From assembly GCA_003138365.1 (NCBI GenBank), contig PLFY01000183.1:1-49021 (forward strand): a stretch of DNA of 49,021 nucleotides, in the 5' to 3' direction. Shown here one piece after another: positions 1-8,142 of this stretch. Below the pieces are notes generated by a model. The model made no database searches. It saw only the letters and a list, made by a program, of their open reading frames with translations, and was not told the DNA's origin. Within the stretch, counting starts at the first letter, position 1. Every line of letters begins with the position of its first letter. The stretch comes from Acidobacteriaceae bacterium (lineage in GTDB: Bacteria > Acidobacteriota > Terriglobia > Terriglobales > Acidobacteriaceae). Made by a program: the position numbers and the translations under genes.

Positions 1-166
1 TTGAGTTGAAAATGCTCTAGTTTCAGAATCATAGGCCAATCGAGGCGCTTGCTCCAGGAAGCGATGCCTTTGCGGGCGAAAGCCCCCTTGGCCGCCGTTT
101 GTGGTTCTTATTGAACTGTCGGCCGCCGCTATCTCGTGAACTACTGAACTCCAGGAGCGTGGAAAC

Positions 167-430
167 ATGGACAAAGATAGAGTAGTCGGCACGATCAACG
201 ACGTTGTGGGAGGCGCCAAGCGCAAGGTGGGAAACTTGACCGGCGACACCAGAACCCAGGTCGAAGGCGCTGTTCAACAGGTAAAAGGCAAAGTCCAAAA
301 CAGTTGGGGCCAGGCCAAGGACGCGGCCCGCGATGCGCAGGCTAACGTCAAGGCATCGCACGAAGCCAACCTGGAAGCCGAACGCGAGAATCGCAAGGTC
401 GTAGTCGTCGAGGACCGCAATCTGATCTAG
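167..430 (+). CDS. CsbD-like stress protein
   Basis: A small hydrophilic 87-residue protein of the CsbD family, whose members are abundant under general stress and have no defined biochemical activity. The family pattern is visible: an N-terminal DKDRVVGTINDVVGGAKRKV segment, then the repeated G-x-x-Q-V-x-G-x-V-Q-Q-V-K-G-K helix. The C-terminus is an unusual charged tail (about residues 62-87, rich in E, R, N and V) beyond the normal 60-65 residue family length. An AGGAG lies about 10 nt before the ATG. It has no signal peptide or membrane segment, so it is probably cytoplasmic. It stands alone, with a hairpin just downstream. The family call is firm and the role is only general. Confidence 0.88.
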   Translation: MDKDRVVGTINDVVGGAKRKVGNLTGDTRTQVEGAVQQVKGKVQNSWGQAKDAARDAQANVKASHEANLEAERENRKVVVVEDRNLI

Positions 431-448
431 CCGCAAGAATCAAGCCGA

Positions 449-472
449 CGGAGGCCAGATGGGTGGCCTCCG
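449..472 (+). terminator. Stem-loop after the CsbD gene
   Basis: Perfect 9-bp stem (cggaggcca / tggcctccg) with a 6-nt loop (gatggg), starting 18 nt after the csbD-like stop. No T-run follows, so it is either a weak terminator or a transcript 3'-end stabiliser. Confidence 0.45.
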
Positions 473-547
473 CCGGCCTGATCGGCGAGCAGGAACAGGC
501 GTACGCATCCAGATCGCCGGAATCCCTTTGACCGCGGATGCTCACGT

Positions 548-592
548 CTGACCACTGAAAACTGATCACTGATCGCTGAAGACTGACAACTG
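548..592. repeat. Degenerate heptamer tandem repeat (ctga-type)
   Basis: Intergenic run of imperfect 6-9 bp units starting with ctga (ctgacca, ctgaaaa, ctgatca, ctgatcg, ctgaaga, ctgacaa). It resembles the clearer heptamer tracts at 6118-6150, 43854-44000 and 48569-48593 and is probably a decayed member of the same class. Confidence 0.5.
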
Positions 593-711
593 TCTTCATC
601 AATTGCCGTGGAATCGTTCGCCCGGTCCGGGTATACTGTCCGCAAGGCGGCGCGCATTCAGCCGCGCCAACCCAAGTGAGGTGCGTCTTCCGCAGGGACT
701 CCGGTTCACTG

Positions 712-1689
712 ATGTTCGACGTTCCACCATCGGAGACTTCCCGATGGCGCGCTGTGGCTCGCGTGCTTCGAAGTCCCATGGATGCTATCGGTTGTGCCCT
801 TCTTCCTGCCTTTTGTGCCCTCTGCGGTTCCCCTCTGCCGCAGCTCTCCTCTGTGCCAATTTGCGATGTTTGCTGGACAGAATTTCCCGTCCAGAGCGGA
901 CCCCAGTGCCTGCGCTGCGGCGACTCGCTCGACGCGCCGGAGGGCTCTTTGTCCCCTGCGCTTTGCCGGGCATGCCGCCTGGCGCCTCCGCCTTTTGAGC
1001 GGGCCGTGGCCTTCGGGATTTATCAGGGCCGCATGAAAGCGGCCATCCACGCCCTCAAATACGACCGGCTTCATCCGGCGGCACACGGGCTGGGCCGGAT
1101 GCTGGCTGAGGCCATAGCCCAGTTGGCGGCCGAGGCGCCCGCCGAGATGCTGGTGGTTCCCGTGCCGCTGCACCGGTCAAAGTATGCCCAGCGCGGCTTC
1201 AACCAGGCTCGGTCGCTGGCCGAGCACGCCCTCGGTTTTCTCCGCAAATCCCACCCCGAGTGGAGGCTCACGCTGGCCTCCAGCACCCTCATGCGGCTGC
1301 GCGCCACGGGCAGCCAGGCCGGCCTCAGCCCGCACCAGCGCCGCATCAATGTGCGCGGCGCCTTCACGGTCTCCGATCCGTCCGAAGTCACGGCCCGGCA
1401 TATTCTGCTCATCGACGATATCTTCACCACCGGCGCAACCGCTCGCGCCGCCGCACAGGCGCTGGTCCAGGCAGGTGCAGCCACAGTGTGGGTGGCCACG
1501 CTGGCCAGGGCGCGCCGCATATACGACATCCGACAGGGCTCCTCCTTGAATGGTGAGGAGAACAGCCCAGGCCTTCCACCCCACGAACCAGGACCAGTCC
1601 ATTTGGACCCTGGACTGCCCGGCAACTCGCCTGCTGCTCCCGCGCACTCGGCAAGCATTTACTCATCGCAAGACCAACCATCTTTTTGA
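712..1689 (+). CDS. ComF family phosphoribosyltransferase-like protein
   Basis: ComF-type protein. Members are linked to DNA uptake in naturally competent bacteria, but their enzymatic role is not settled. The N-terminus has paired cysteines of a zinc finger (CALCGS, ICDVCW, CLRCGD, CRACR). A middle segment GIYQGRMKAAIHALKY is typical of the family. The C-terminal domain has the type I phosphoribosyltransferase PRPP loop ILLIDDIFTTGAT at about residues 209-221. ATG 712 is chosen because it leaves some 30 residues before the first CxxC; GTG 676 or ATG 778 are also possible and no start has a clear ribosome site. A Pro/Gly/Ser-rich tail of about 55 residues after the domain is longer than usual. 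The HNH gene follows 14 nt later, suggesting co-transcription. Confidence 0.85.
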   Translation: MFDVPPSETSRWRAVARVLRSPMDAIGCALLPAFCALCGSPLPQLSSVPICDVCWTEFPVQSGPQCLRCGDSLDAPEGSLSPALCRACRLAPPPFERAVAFGIYQGRMKAAIHALKYDRLHPAAHGLGRMLAEAIAQLAAEAPAEMLVVPVPLHRSKYAQRGFNQARSLAEHALGFLRKSHPEWRLTLASSTLMRLRATGSQAGLSPHQRRINVRGAFTVSDPSEVTARHILLIDDIFTTGATARAAAQALVQAGAATVWVATLARARRIYDIRQGSSLNGEENSPGLPPHEPGPVHLDPGLPGNSPAAPAHSASIYSSQDQPSF

Positions 1690-1703
1690 CGAGGGGATAA
1701 GAG

Positions 1704-2321
1704 ATGTCGCTGGGAAAAGCTATGATTCATGCCCGTAAGCAGAAGTCCATCGCCAAGGCCGCGGCGGCGTATGCCGGGGACTACGCGGCCGTCCAGCCGG
1801 TTCACATGCTGCAGATGCCTGTTCTGGTGCTCAACGCATCCTATGAGCCCATCAACATCTGCGGCGCGCGCCGTGCCCTGGTCCTGGTGCTCAAGGGCAT
1901 CGCCCGCACTGAAGAAGAGCACGGCCTCATCTTCCATGCCCAGCGCAGCCGCATCGCCATGCCCTCGGTGATCCGGCTTTTGGAGTACCGCCGCATCCCG
2001 CACCAGACCCGTGCCCTCTCGCGCAAGAACATCCTGCTGCGCGATCGCAACACCTGCCAGTACTGCGGCGTCCTGCTGCCCTCCGGCGAACTCACGCTGG
2101 ACCACGTGATTCCCCGTTCGCGCGGCGGCAACTCCACATGGGAAAACCTCGTAGCCTGCTGCCACGCCTGCAACCGCCGCAAGGGCAACCGCATGTTGCA
2201 TGAGATCGACGACATGATTCTCTTGCGCGACCCAAGGCCGTTCTCGCTCCACACCAGCCGCCAGATCATGCGGATGCTGGGGCGCGGAGACGATCGCTGG
2301 CGGAAGTATTTGTTCTATTGA
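1704..2321 (+). CDS. HNH endonuclease family protein
   Basis: A 205-residue protein with a C-terminal HNH domain: zinc-type CxxC pairs (C118/C121 and C153/C156), the DH pair at D133-H134 inside [13 protein letters not shown], and N148 in the WENL segment. These are the expected metal and catalytic positions. The N-terminal half carries [21 protein letters not shown], which marks a widespread stand-alone bacterial HNH family of unknown biological role rather than a homing or restriction nuclease. The ribosome site AGGGGATAAGAG directly precedes the ATG. It is 14 nt downstream of the comF-like gene, hinting at a shared role in DNA processing (inference). Confidence 0.85.
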   Translation: MSLGKAMIHARKQKSIAKAAAAYAGDYAAVQPVHMLQMPVLVLNASYEPINICGARRALVLVLKGIARTEEEHGLIFHAQRSRIAMPSVIRLLEYRRIPHQTRALSRKNILLRDRNTCQYCGVLLPSGELTLDHVIPRSRGGNSTWENLVACCHACNRRKGNRMLHEIDDMILLRDPRPFSLHTSRQIMRMLGRGDDRWRKYLFY

Positions 2322-2341
2322 GATGCCGGGGGAGCTGAAAG

Positions 2342-3223
2342 CTATTTCTTCGGCTGCGCGACAGGTTCCTTTTCCGGCGCCGAAATATCCTGCCCCTCAT
2401 AAATGATCTTCGTCGTAGACCCGAACTGCTTGTAGTCGGAGTACTTGACCGTGTCGCGCATATGCACATCCTGAGCCAAGTATCCGTTGCCCCCGCTGAA
2501 GTGCAGGATGCCCTCGCCCTTGGTGTACACCGGGAACCAATAATGCCCGTCCACCTGCTGCCGCCAAGTCATGAACGGCGGATGCAGGTCTTCGCTGCCT
2601 TTACGCGTGTCGTCGGGAACCATCCTCCCGTTGGTCACCACAATTTGCAAGTCGGTCGCGTCCACCCAGATACGGCCCAGCAGGTACCGCTTTTTCTTCT
2701 CGATGACTTTGGGGCTTACGTCGAAAACGTAGCAGTCCACCTCGTCCACCTTTTGCCGCCCCACGTACTTCACGTCGTACTGGACGATATCCTCGGCGGT
2801 TAGAACAAACGGGTATCCGTGCTGGATGTCCTGAAGATCGGATGGCGACATCATGACCCGCTGCAACGTGTTTTCCGGCGCGTAGACCACCTTTTCCGTG
2901 CGATTGCCTGTTGGGTCGAAGATCACGTCGTCCACTTCGTAGTACTCGCCATCCACCTTGTTGTCGTCGTCTACGGTCTGGACGCGGGCGATGCGGCGAT
3001 AGGTATAGTGGTTCAGCGCCCGTTGAAACTCGCTCTCCTTGGCGGCAAACTGCTTGATGATCTCCTCCGGAGCCACGGCCGGCGCGGAGATGTCCATGCG
3101 TCCGAATCCCGAATCGAGCGCCATCGGCGTAAAGGTATCCTTCTCCTGTGCCGCGGCCGCCAGAGCGCATCCGGCCAGAGCGTACCCCGTTAGCAGCAAC
3201 GCCATCAACCATCGATTTCGCAC
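2342..3223 (-). CDS. Exported lipoprotein, LolA/LolB-fold-like, unknown function
   Basis: About 293 residues. The GTG at 3223 is preferred over an upstream ATG at 3271 because GGAGGAG lies 8-9 nt before it and because it places a lipoprotein signal (hydrophobic ALLLTGYALAGC, lipobox LAGC) at the N-terminus. The mature protein reads as a beta-rich domain: GEYYEVDDVIFD, AEDIVQYDVKYVG, CYVFDVSPK, GRIWVDATDLQIV, and a late FPVYTKGEGILHF strand. This resembles the outer-membrane lipoprotein-sorting fold seen in many acidobacterial hypotheticals. The C-terminus is a short charged, Pro-containing tail. It runs convergent to the HNH gene with about 20 nt between. The fold is an inference from the pattern only. 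Confidence 0.7.
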   Translation of the reverse strand: MRNRWLMALLLTGYALAGCALAAAAQEKDTFTPMALDSGFGRMDISAPAVAPEEIIKQFAAKESEFQRALNHYTYRRIARVQTVDDDNKVDGEYYEVDDVIFDPTGNRTEKVVYAPENTLQRVMMSPSDLQDIQHGYPFVLTAEDIVQYDVKYVGRQKVDEVDCYVFDVSPKVIEKKKRYLLGRIWVDATDLQIVVTNGRMVPDDTRKGSEDLHPPFMTWRQQVDGHYWFPVYTKGEGILHFSGGNGYLAQDVHMRDTVKYSDYKQFGSTTKIIYEGQDISAPEKEPVAQPKK

Positions 3224-3557
3224 CCTGTTTTCTCCTCCCGTAACTCTCGAACCCGCTTCCGGATCGCACACCGGTCCCTCTGATCTCTCGCCAATCTACA
3301 ACATTAGACGCATGTACAGGCAGCCTGGATAATTCCAGAATCAAAGAGCGTGACACCCGGCGATTGCGCGAGCCGCTGTAGCGGTACCCGCTGCGGCTTT
3401 GCCTGGATTCGACAGGGATCACAGGATTCTGCCTGAGCCCGGTGCGGTCTCGCAACCGGCCTGCCGTTCCTGAAGAGCTTTCCAGGGGTGTGGGCCTGCT
3501 ACCGTCAAGGCGGCCACGTCTTTCGCGGAAGAGCACGGAAGGAGATTCTCGACTCCC
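3224..3557. other. Intergenic region, no gene seen
   Basis: Divergent spacer between the lipoprotein gene and the kinase-like gene. It must hold both promoters, but I see no convincing promoter pair or operator. A small 6-bp-stem hairpin (agccgc / gcggct) lies at about 3370-3397. Confidence 0.4.
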
Positions 3558-5627
3558 ATGCCCGATTACTACCAGGTTCCTGCGCTGATGCTGACTGTGC
3601 TCCTGCTGCCCGCCTTCGGCTATCTATACTTGCGCTTTCGGGACGCCCGCACTCTGCTCTGGTTCCTGGGCTTTCTTTTCGCCATTATCCGAATGCTCCA
3701 GCTCTACAATCTGGGGTCCTGGAATCTCTCAAACGGCTTGCATCCCTGGGTCGCGGCAGCCGGCCAGACGTCGATCCTGATCAGCTCTGCCTTCTTTCTT
3801 GCCTCCCTTTCACCGCAGCGCTTTCGCATCGGCCGGTTCAATGTCCTTTACGTCGTTCCCTTCACGATTCCCCTGGTGATCTATTCGATTCTCTTCAATG
3901 GTGTTTTTCACGACATACAGCCGATTGGATCGCTGTTTCTAATCTTTCCTGCCCTGCTAGCCATCTCCCTCGTTGCCGGCTGCTTTTGGGGCGCTGCAAA
4001 GGGAAGCATGCCCCTCTGGCTGGGAATTCTCAGTTGCGTTGTGTTGGGCTCTCTCGGCCTTTGGATCTGCATGGCCTCGGGAGGCGCATGGTCCTTGATC
4101 TATGTTGAGTGCGCCATTCACTTGATGACCGCCTTGCTGCTCATTTTTGTCTTCCGGCGCATCTCGCCGGGCGTAGTCCTGAGCGTGCTGGGCTTCGTGG
4201 GTTGGTCGCTAACCATCGTGGGGATCTTTCCTGGGGCCGATATCCATCCCATACTCGACGCCAACGTGTCCCGTTTTATCATCCTTTCCAAAGTCGTCGC
4301 GGCGGTGGGTATGATTCTGCTGGCCCTCGAGGACCAACTGGCCCTTAACCAGGCCGCCCAGCAGCGCGAGCGCAGGGCCCGCCGCGAGTTCGAGGCCTAT
4401 ACCGACCTGATCCTCTCGCGGCGCCGGGTCGAGGACTTTGACCGCCAAGGTGAAGAAATCTGCCAAACCGTGGTGCAGAACAGCCGGTTTGCCCAGGCCG
4501 CCTTGCTGCTGCAAAGCGGGGGCCAGTATCGCCTGGCCGGGGCTGCCGGGCTGGACGCCGCCACCGCCAAGGCCCTTGACAGCCTTGCCGCGCGGATTCC
4601 CGCCGCGGGGTTCCTCGAGCCAGGATCGGCGCCATCCGTCGCCGCGCATGCACTGACCGTCAACCTCGACCTCACTCCCTGGCTCATCCCCGGCGACGAC
4701 CTCAAGCGCCTGCGCTTCACCGCCGCCCTCGCCGTGCCCATGGCTGGCCGCTCGGGCACTGAGGGCGCTCTGCTGCTTGCCGGAATACGCAATCCGCGGG
4801 GCAGCCTCCATGGCCCTTTTCAAAACCAGCTCCACGCCGACGATTTGCTGCCCGTCGAGATGCTCACCACTCGATTGCAAGCCACGCGCAGCCAGACCAT
4901 GATGTTTGAAAAGCTCATCGACTCGGAGAAGTTCGCCGGCCTGGGCCAGTTGGCCGCCAACGTCGCTGAACAGTTGAACAATCCCCTCACCGTGGTCCTG
5001 GGCTACGCCTCGCTGCTCGATGAGGGAACATCGCTCGAAACGCCTGACCGGAAAGCCGTCGGGGCAATCCTCACCGAAGCGCGCCGCATGAAAACCACGC
5101 TGGAGAGCCTCTCCCGCATCTCGCGCCACCAAAGCGACCAGTTGACCGCCGTTTCTGTGTCCGAGCTGCTCGCCGATATGGAAGAACTCCACCGCCCCGA
5201 GTTCCTGCAGCGCTCCATCGATTTCCGGCTCAGCATCGCCCCTTCGCTGCCCATGGTCCTGTGCCACGCCCAGCATCTGCGCCACGCCGTGCTCCATTGT
5301 CTACAGTTTGCCATTGAAGCGGTCGATCGCCCGAATCCGGCTCAGGGCCCGGCCGCAGCCCCGTCCTTCGCCGACCCCAAGACCATCCGTCTGGAGGCAA
5401 CCAGCGAGGGAAACCTGGTGCAGATTCTGGTGGCTCACTCCGGTCCCGGCTTCCTCCAGCCGGATCGCGCCTTCGACCCCTACGCTTCCGCACAGCCGAA
5501 CGGAGAAACAGCCGGCCTGGGCCTGAGCCTCTGCGCCACCATCCTCCGCGACCACAACGGCCGCGCCTCCGCCGTCAACCTGGAACCCCGCGGCGCCGCG
5601 ATCATTTTGGAATTGCAGGCTGCGTGA
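3558..5627 (+). CDS. Membrane histidine-kinase-like protein, catalytic residues missing
   Basis: 689 residues. Residues 1-245 form seven or so membrane helices. There follow a charged linker (about 255-285), a GAF-like sensor region (about 290-435), a dimerisation helix pair (460-525) and a C-terminal ATPase-like domain (575-689). The H-box reads NVAEQLNNPL, so Glu471 stands where the phosphorylated His should be. The N-box reads HCLQFAIEA with Phe584 at the Mg-binding Asn, and the G1 box reads AHSGPGF with His627 replacing the nucleotide-binding Asp. The G2-type GLGLSL is kept. Family knowledge predicts no autophosphorylation and poor ATP binding, so it may act as a scaffold or pseudokinase. 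No response regulator is adjacent. The frame is open and well conserved in style, so simple decay is unlikely. Confidence 0.85.
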   Translation: MPDYYQVPALMLTVLLLPAFGYLYLRFRDARTLLWFLGFLFAIIRMLQLYNLGSWNLSNGLHPWVAAAGQTSILISSAFFLASLSPQRFRIGRFNVLYVVPFTIPLVIYSILFNGVFHDIQPIGSLFLIFPALLAISLVAGCFWGAAKGSMPLWLGILSCVVLGSLGLWICMASGGAWSLIYVECAIHLMTALLLIFVFRRISPGVVLSVLGFVGWSLTIVGIFPGADIHPILDANVSRFIILSKVVAAVGMILLALEDQLALNQAAQQRERRARREFEAYTDLILSRRRVEDFDRQGEEICQTVVQNSRFAQAALLLQSGGQYRLAGAAGLDAATAKALDSLAARIPAAGFLEPGSAPSVAAHALTVNLDLTPWLIPGDDLKRLRFTAALAVPMAGRSGTEGALLLAGIRNPRGSLHGPFQNQLHADDLLPVEMLTTRLQATRSQTMMFEKLIDSEKFAGLGQLAANVAEQLNNPLTVVLGYASLLDEGTSLETPDRKAVGAILTEARRMKTTLESLSRISRHQSDQLTAVSVSELLADMEELHRPEFLQRSIDFRLSIAPSLPMVLCHAQHLRHAVLHCLQFAIEAVDRPNPAQGPAAAPSFADPKTIRLEATSEGNLVQILVAHSGPGFLQPDRAFDPYASAQPNGETAGLGLSLCATILRDHNGRASAVNLEPRGAAIILELQAA

Positions 5628-5724
5628 CGTTTGCGCTCCCCAAGCGCAATCATCCCACAAGCGTAGTCCCGCACCAAGGCGGTCATCCTGCATCGTCTCC
5701 CAAGAATCCGTAGAATAAAGCTGA

Positions 5725-7755
5725 ATGGCATTTACCGAACAATACGATGTGGTGGTGGTCGGCGCCGGGCACGCCGGGTGCGAGGCGGCCATGGCGGCTG
5801 CGCGCATGGGCCTCAGGACAGCGATCATCACCATGAACCTCGACCTGATCGCCCAGATGAGCTGCAATCCTGCTATCGGCGGCGTGGCCAAGGGCCATCT
5901 GGTGCGCGAAGTGGACGCTCTCGGCGGCGTCATGGGAGAAGTGGCCGATGCCGTTGGCATCCAGTTTCGCCTCCTCAACACATCTCGCGGTCCCGCCGTC
6001 TGGAGTCCGCGCGCCCAGTGCGACAAGCAGCTCTACCGCGTAAAGATGCGCGAGGTGCTTGAATCCCAGCCCGGCCTCCACATCCGGCAGGCTGAGGTGG
6101 TGGACCTGGTGATAGAGCAGGAAACAGGGAACAGGGAACAGGGAACAGACGAGGAACTCGGCGAGTTGCCTCGCCCCGTTCGCACGCGTCGCCGCGTCTT
6201 GGGTTTGAAACTGCGCGATGGCCGCCGCCTGCTCGCCGGCGCAACCATCATCACCACCGGCACATTCTTGAATGGCCTCATCCATTGCGGCGAAGAGCGC
6301 TATCCCGCCGGCCGCAGCGGCGAGCCAGCCTCTGTCCTCCTCGGCGAGGCCCTCCGTGCGCTGGGCCTCAGAACCTGCCGCCTCAAGACCGGCACGCCTC
6401 CTCGTCTCGATGGCCGGACGATCCGCTGGGACGCGTTCGACGAGCAACCCGGCGACGCAGACCCCACTCCGTTCAGTTTCCGGACAAAGAAAATCGTCCA
6501 GCCGCAGGTAAGCTGCCACATCGCGTTCACCACCCCGGAAACCCTTCGCATCATCCGCGAAAATGTGGGCCGTTCCGCCATGTATTCGGGCCAGATCGAG
6601 GGCATCGGTCCCCGCTATTGCCCGTCCATCGAAGACAAGATCGTCAAATTCCCTGACAAGACCCAGCACCAGTTCTTCCTGGAACCCGAAGGCTTGAACA
6701 CGCATGAGGTCTATGTCAACGGCATGTCCACATCGCTGCCCATGGAAGTGCAGTGGCAGATTGTGCGCTCCATTCCCGGCCTCGAAGAGGCTGAAATGCT
6801 GCGCCCCGGCTACGCCATCGAATATGACAGCGTGGACGCCACCGAACTGGACCGATGCCTGAAGGTCAAGCAGATGGAGGGGCTCTACCTGGCCGGCCAG
6901 ATCAACGGGACCAGTGGATATGAAGAAGCAGCCTGCCAGGGCATCATGGCCGGCATCAACGCCGCGCTCTGGCTCAAGGGGCTGCCGCCGTTCACCATGG
7001 ACCGGACCGAAGGCTACACCGGCATCCTCATCGACGACCTTATCTCCAAAGGCACCAACGAGCCTTATCGCATGTTTACTTCGCGCGCCGAGTTCCGCCT
7101 TCACCTGCGCATCGACAACGCCGACCGCCGATTGACCCCCTATGGCCGCAGCCTCGGTCTCATCGGCGACGAGGCCTGGGCGGAGTACGAGCAAAAGCAA
7201 GCCAGAATGGCCGTGCTTGAGCGCCTCTTGACCTCACAAAAAGTGGATCCCGCCCGTCTGTCCGCCGCCGGCCTGGGCGCGCTCACGGCCACCGCCGGCC
7301 TCACCTGGGCGCAACTGCTCAAGCGCCCCGAGGTGACCATCGAGCCTGTTCTGGGCGCGATGCGCGAATTCCTTGCGCAGGAGCCTTTGCTTGCGGAATT
7401 TTCCGCCGCGCTAGCCCTGGATCGCGGCCAACCCGCAGAGAAGAGAACTGCCCTCCTGCCGGCCATCCTGCGCAATGAGGCCCGCGCCGTCGAGACGGAG
7501 ATCAAGTTTGCCGGCTACCTGGAACAGCAAAAGAAGTCGATCGAAAAGCTGAAGGCCGCCGAGTCTGTCGCCATTCCCGAGTGGATTGAATACGCCGCCA
7601 TCAGCGGCCTTTCGCGCGAGATGCTTGAGACGCTGGAGCGTGTTCGCCCGATCACCATTGGCCAGGCCAGCCGCATCCCCGGCGTCACCCCCGCCGCGCT
7701 CAGCCTGGTCCATGTGTCCATCCGCATTCAGACTGCCAGGCGGCTGGCGAGCTAG
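5725..7755 (+). CDS. mnmG: tRNA uridine-34 5-carboxymethylaminomethyl modification enzyme MnmG
   Basis: FAD- and folate-dependent partner of MnmE that installs the cmnm5 group on wobble U34 of certain tRNAs in the cytoplasm. Clear marks are the N-terminal dinucleotide fold [14 protein letters not shown], the family segments [23 protein letters not shown] and [32 protein letters not shown], and the C-terminal helical IPGVTPAA domain. At 676 residues it is longer than the usual 620-630. The extra length lies at about residues 132-155, where a heptamer tandem repeat (6118-6150) encodes a Gln/Glu/Gly/Asn-rich insert between two strands. It follows the kinase-like gene by about 100 nt. No mnmE or rsmG is visible beside it. 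Confidence 0.97.
   Translation: MAFTEQYDVVVVGAGHAGCEAAMAAARMGLRTAIITMNLDLIAQMSCNPAIGGVAKGHLVREVDALGGVMGEVADAVGIQFRLLNTSRGPAVWSPRAQCDKQLYRVKMREVLESQPGLHIRQAEVVDLVIEQETGNREQGTDEELGELPRPVRTRRRVLGLKLRDGRRLLAGATIITTGTFLNGLIHCGEERYPAGRSGEPASVLLGEALRALGLRTCRLKTGTPPRLDGRTIRWDAFDEQPGDADPTPFSFRTKKIVQPQVSCHIAFTTPETLRIIRENVGRSAMYSGQIEGIGPRYCPSIEDKIVKFPDKTQHQFFLEPEGLNTHEVYVNGMSTSLPMEVQWQIVRSIPGLEEAEMLRPGYAIEYDSVDATELDRCLKVKQMEGLYLAGQINGTSGYEEAACQGIMAGINAALWLKGLPPFTMDRTEGYTGILIDDLISKGTNEPYRMFTSRAEFRLHLRIDNADRRLTPYGRSLGLIGDEAWAEYEQKQARMAVLERLLTSQKVDPARLSAAGLGALTATAGLTWAQLLKRPEVTIEPVLGAMREFLAQEPLLAEFSAALALDRGQPAEKRTALLPAILRNEARAVETEIKFAGYLEQQKKSIEKLKAAESVAIPEWIEYAAISGLSREMLETLERVRPITIGQASRIPGVTPAALSLVHVSIRIQTARRLAS
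6118..6150 (+). repeat. Heptamer tandem repeat inside mnmG
   Basis: About four copies of the 7-bp unit gggaaca (first copy degenerate, ggaaaca), read in frame in mnmG. Because 7 is not a multiple of 3, successive copies are read in different frames, giving the peptide [11 protein letters not shown]. It lies at a surface-loop position where other MnmG proteins are short. Confidence 0.8.
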
Positions 7756-7785
7756 CAATCCGGAAAGCCAATGCTAAATTGCGTT

Positions 7786-7925
7786 TAGTACTACAGTTGA
7801 ACTTGCGGCCTGTGCCGGAAAAGTGACAAGGGCCCGGGCCTAAAGGCCTCGTTATTTGGCTCTCTTTCAGGGGGTTGAAACCCCCCTGCTCCCTCCGAAA
7901 TTTCCGATCTACAACTGTAGTACTA
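7786..7925. repeat. MITE-like element with 14-bp terminal inverted repeats
   Basis: A 140-bp intergenic segment bounded by perfect 14-bp inverted repeats, tagtactacagttg (7786-7799) and caactgtagtacta (7912-7925). Both ends start with TA. Inside are compact palindromes: gggcccgggcctaaaggcc near 7828-7847 and a 7-bp hairpin caggggg/ccccctg at 7868-7888 with a 7-nt loop. No coding capacity is credible. Size, ends and internal folds fit a miniature inverted-repeat element. The right end also contains tacaactgta (7911-7920), which matches the TACAnnTGTA operator of BlaI/MecI-type repressors, so a regulatory role for the downstream gene is an alternative. Confidence 0.6.
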
Positions 7926-8142
7926 GCGGCAAACATGTCCGTCAATCGGGCACAAACCGGATCCCGCAGATCGAGATTCCCAAAGCATTTTGGCCGAGTT
8001 TTCCGCGGCGGATCGCTATCGGAGGACTCTCACTTCCGATGGACTAGATCCAGGGATGCAGCTTATCGGCAACGTAGCGATACCATGCGACCCTTGGTTG
8101 CATGGGTCCCAGCTGCTCAATTATCCTCGGGATCTGGAAATC

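Noticed and set aside
5683-7200. Long open frame on the minus strand opposite mnmG
   Set aside because: Antisense shadow of GC-rich codon use; no domain, and mnmG is certain.
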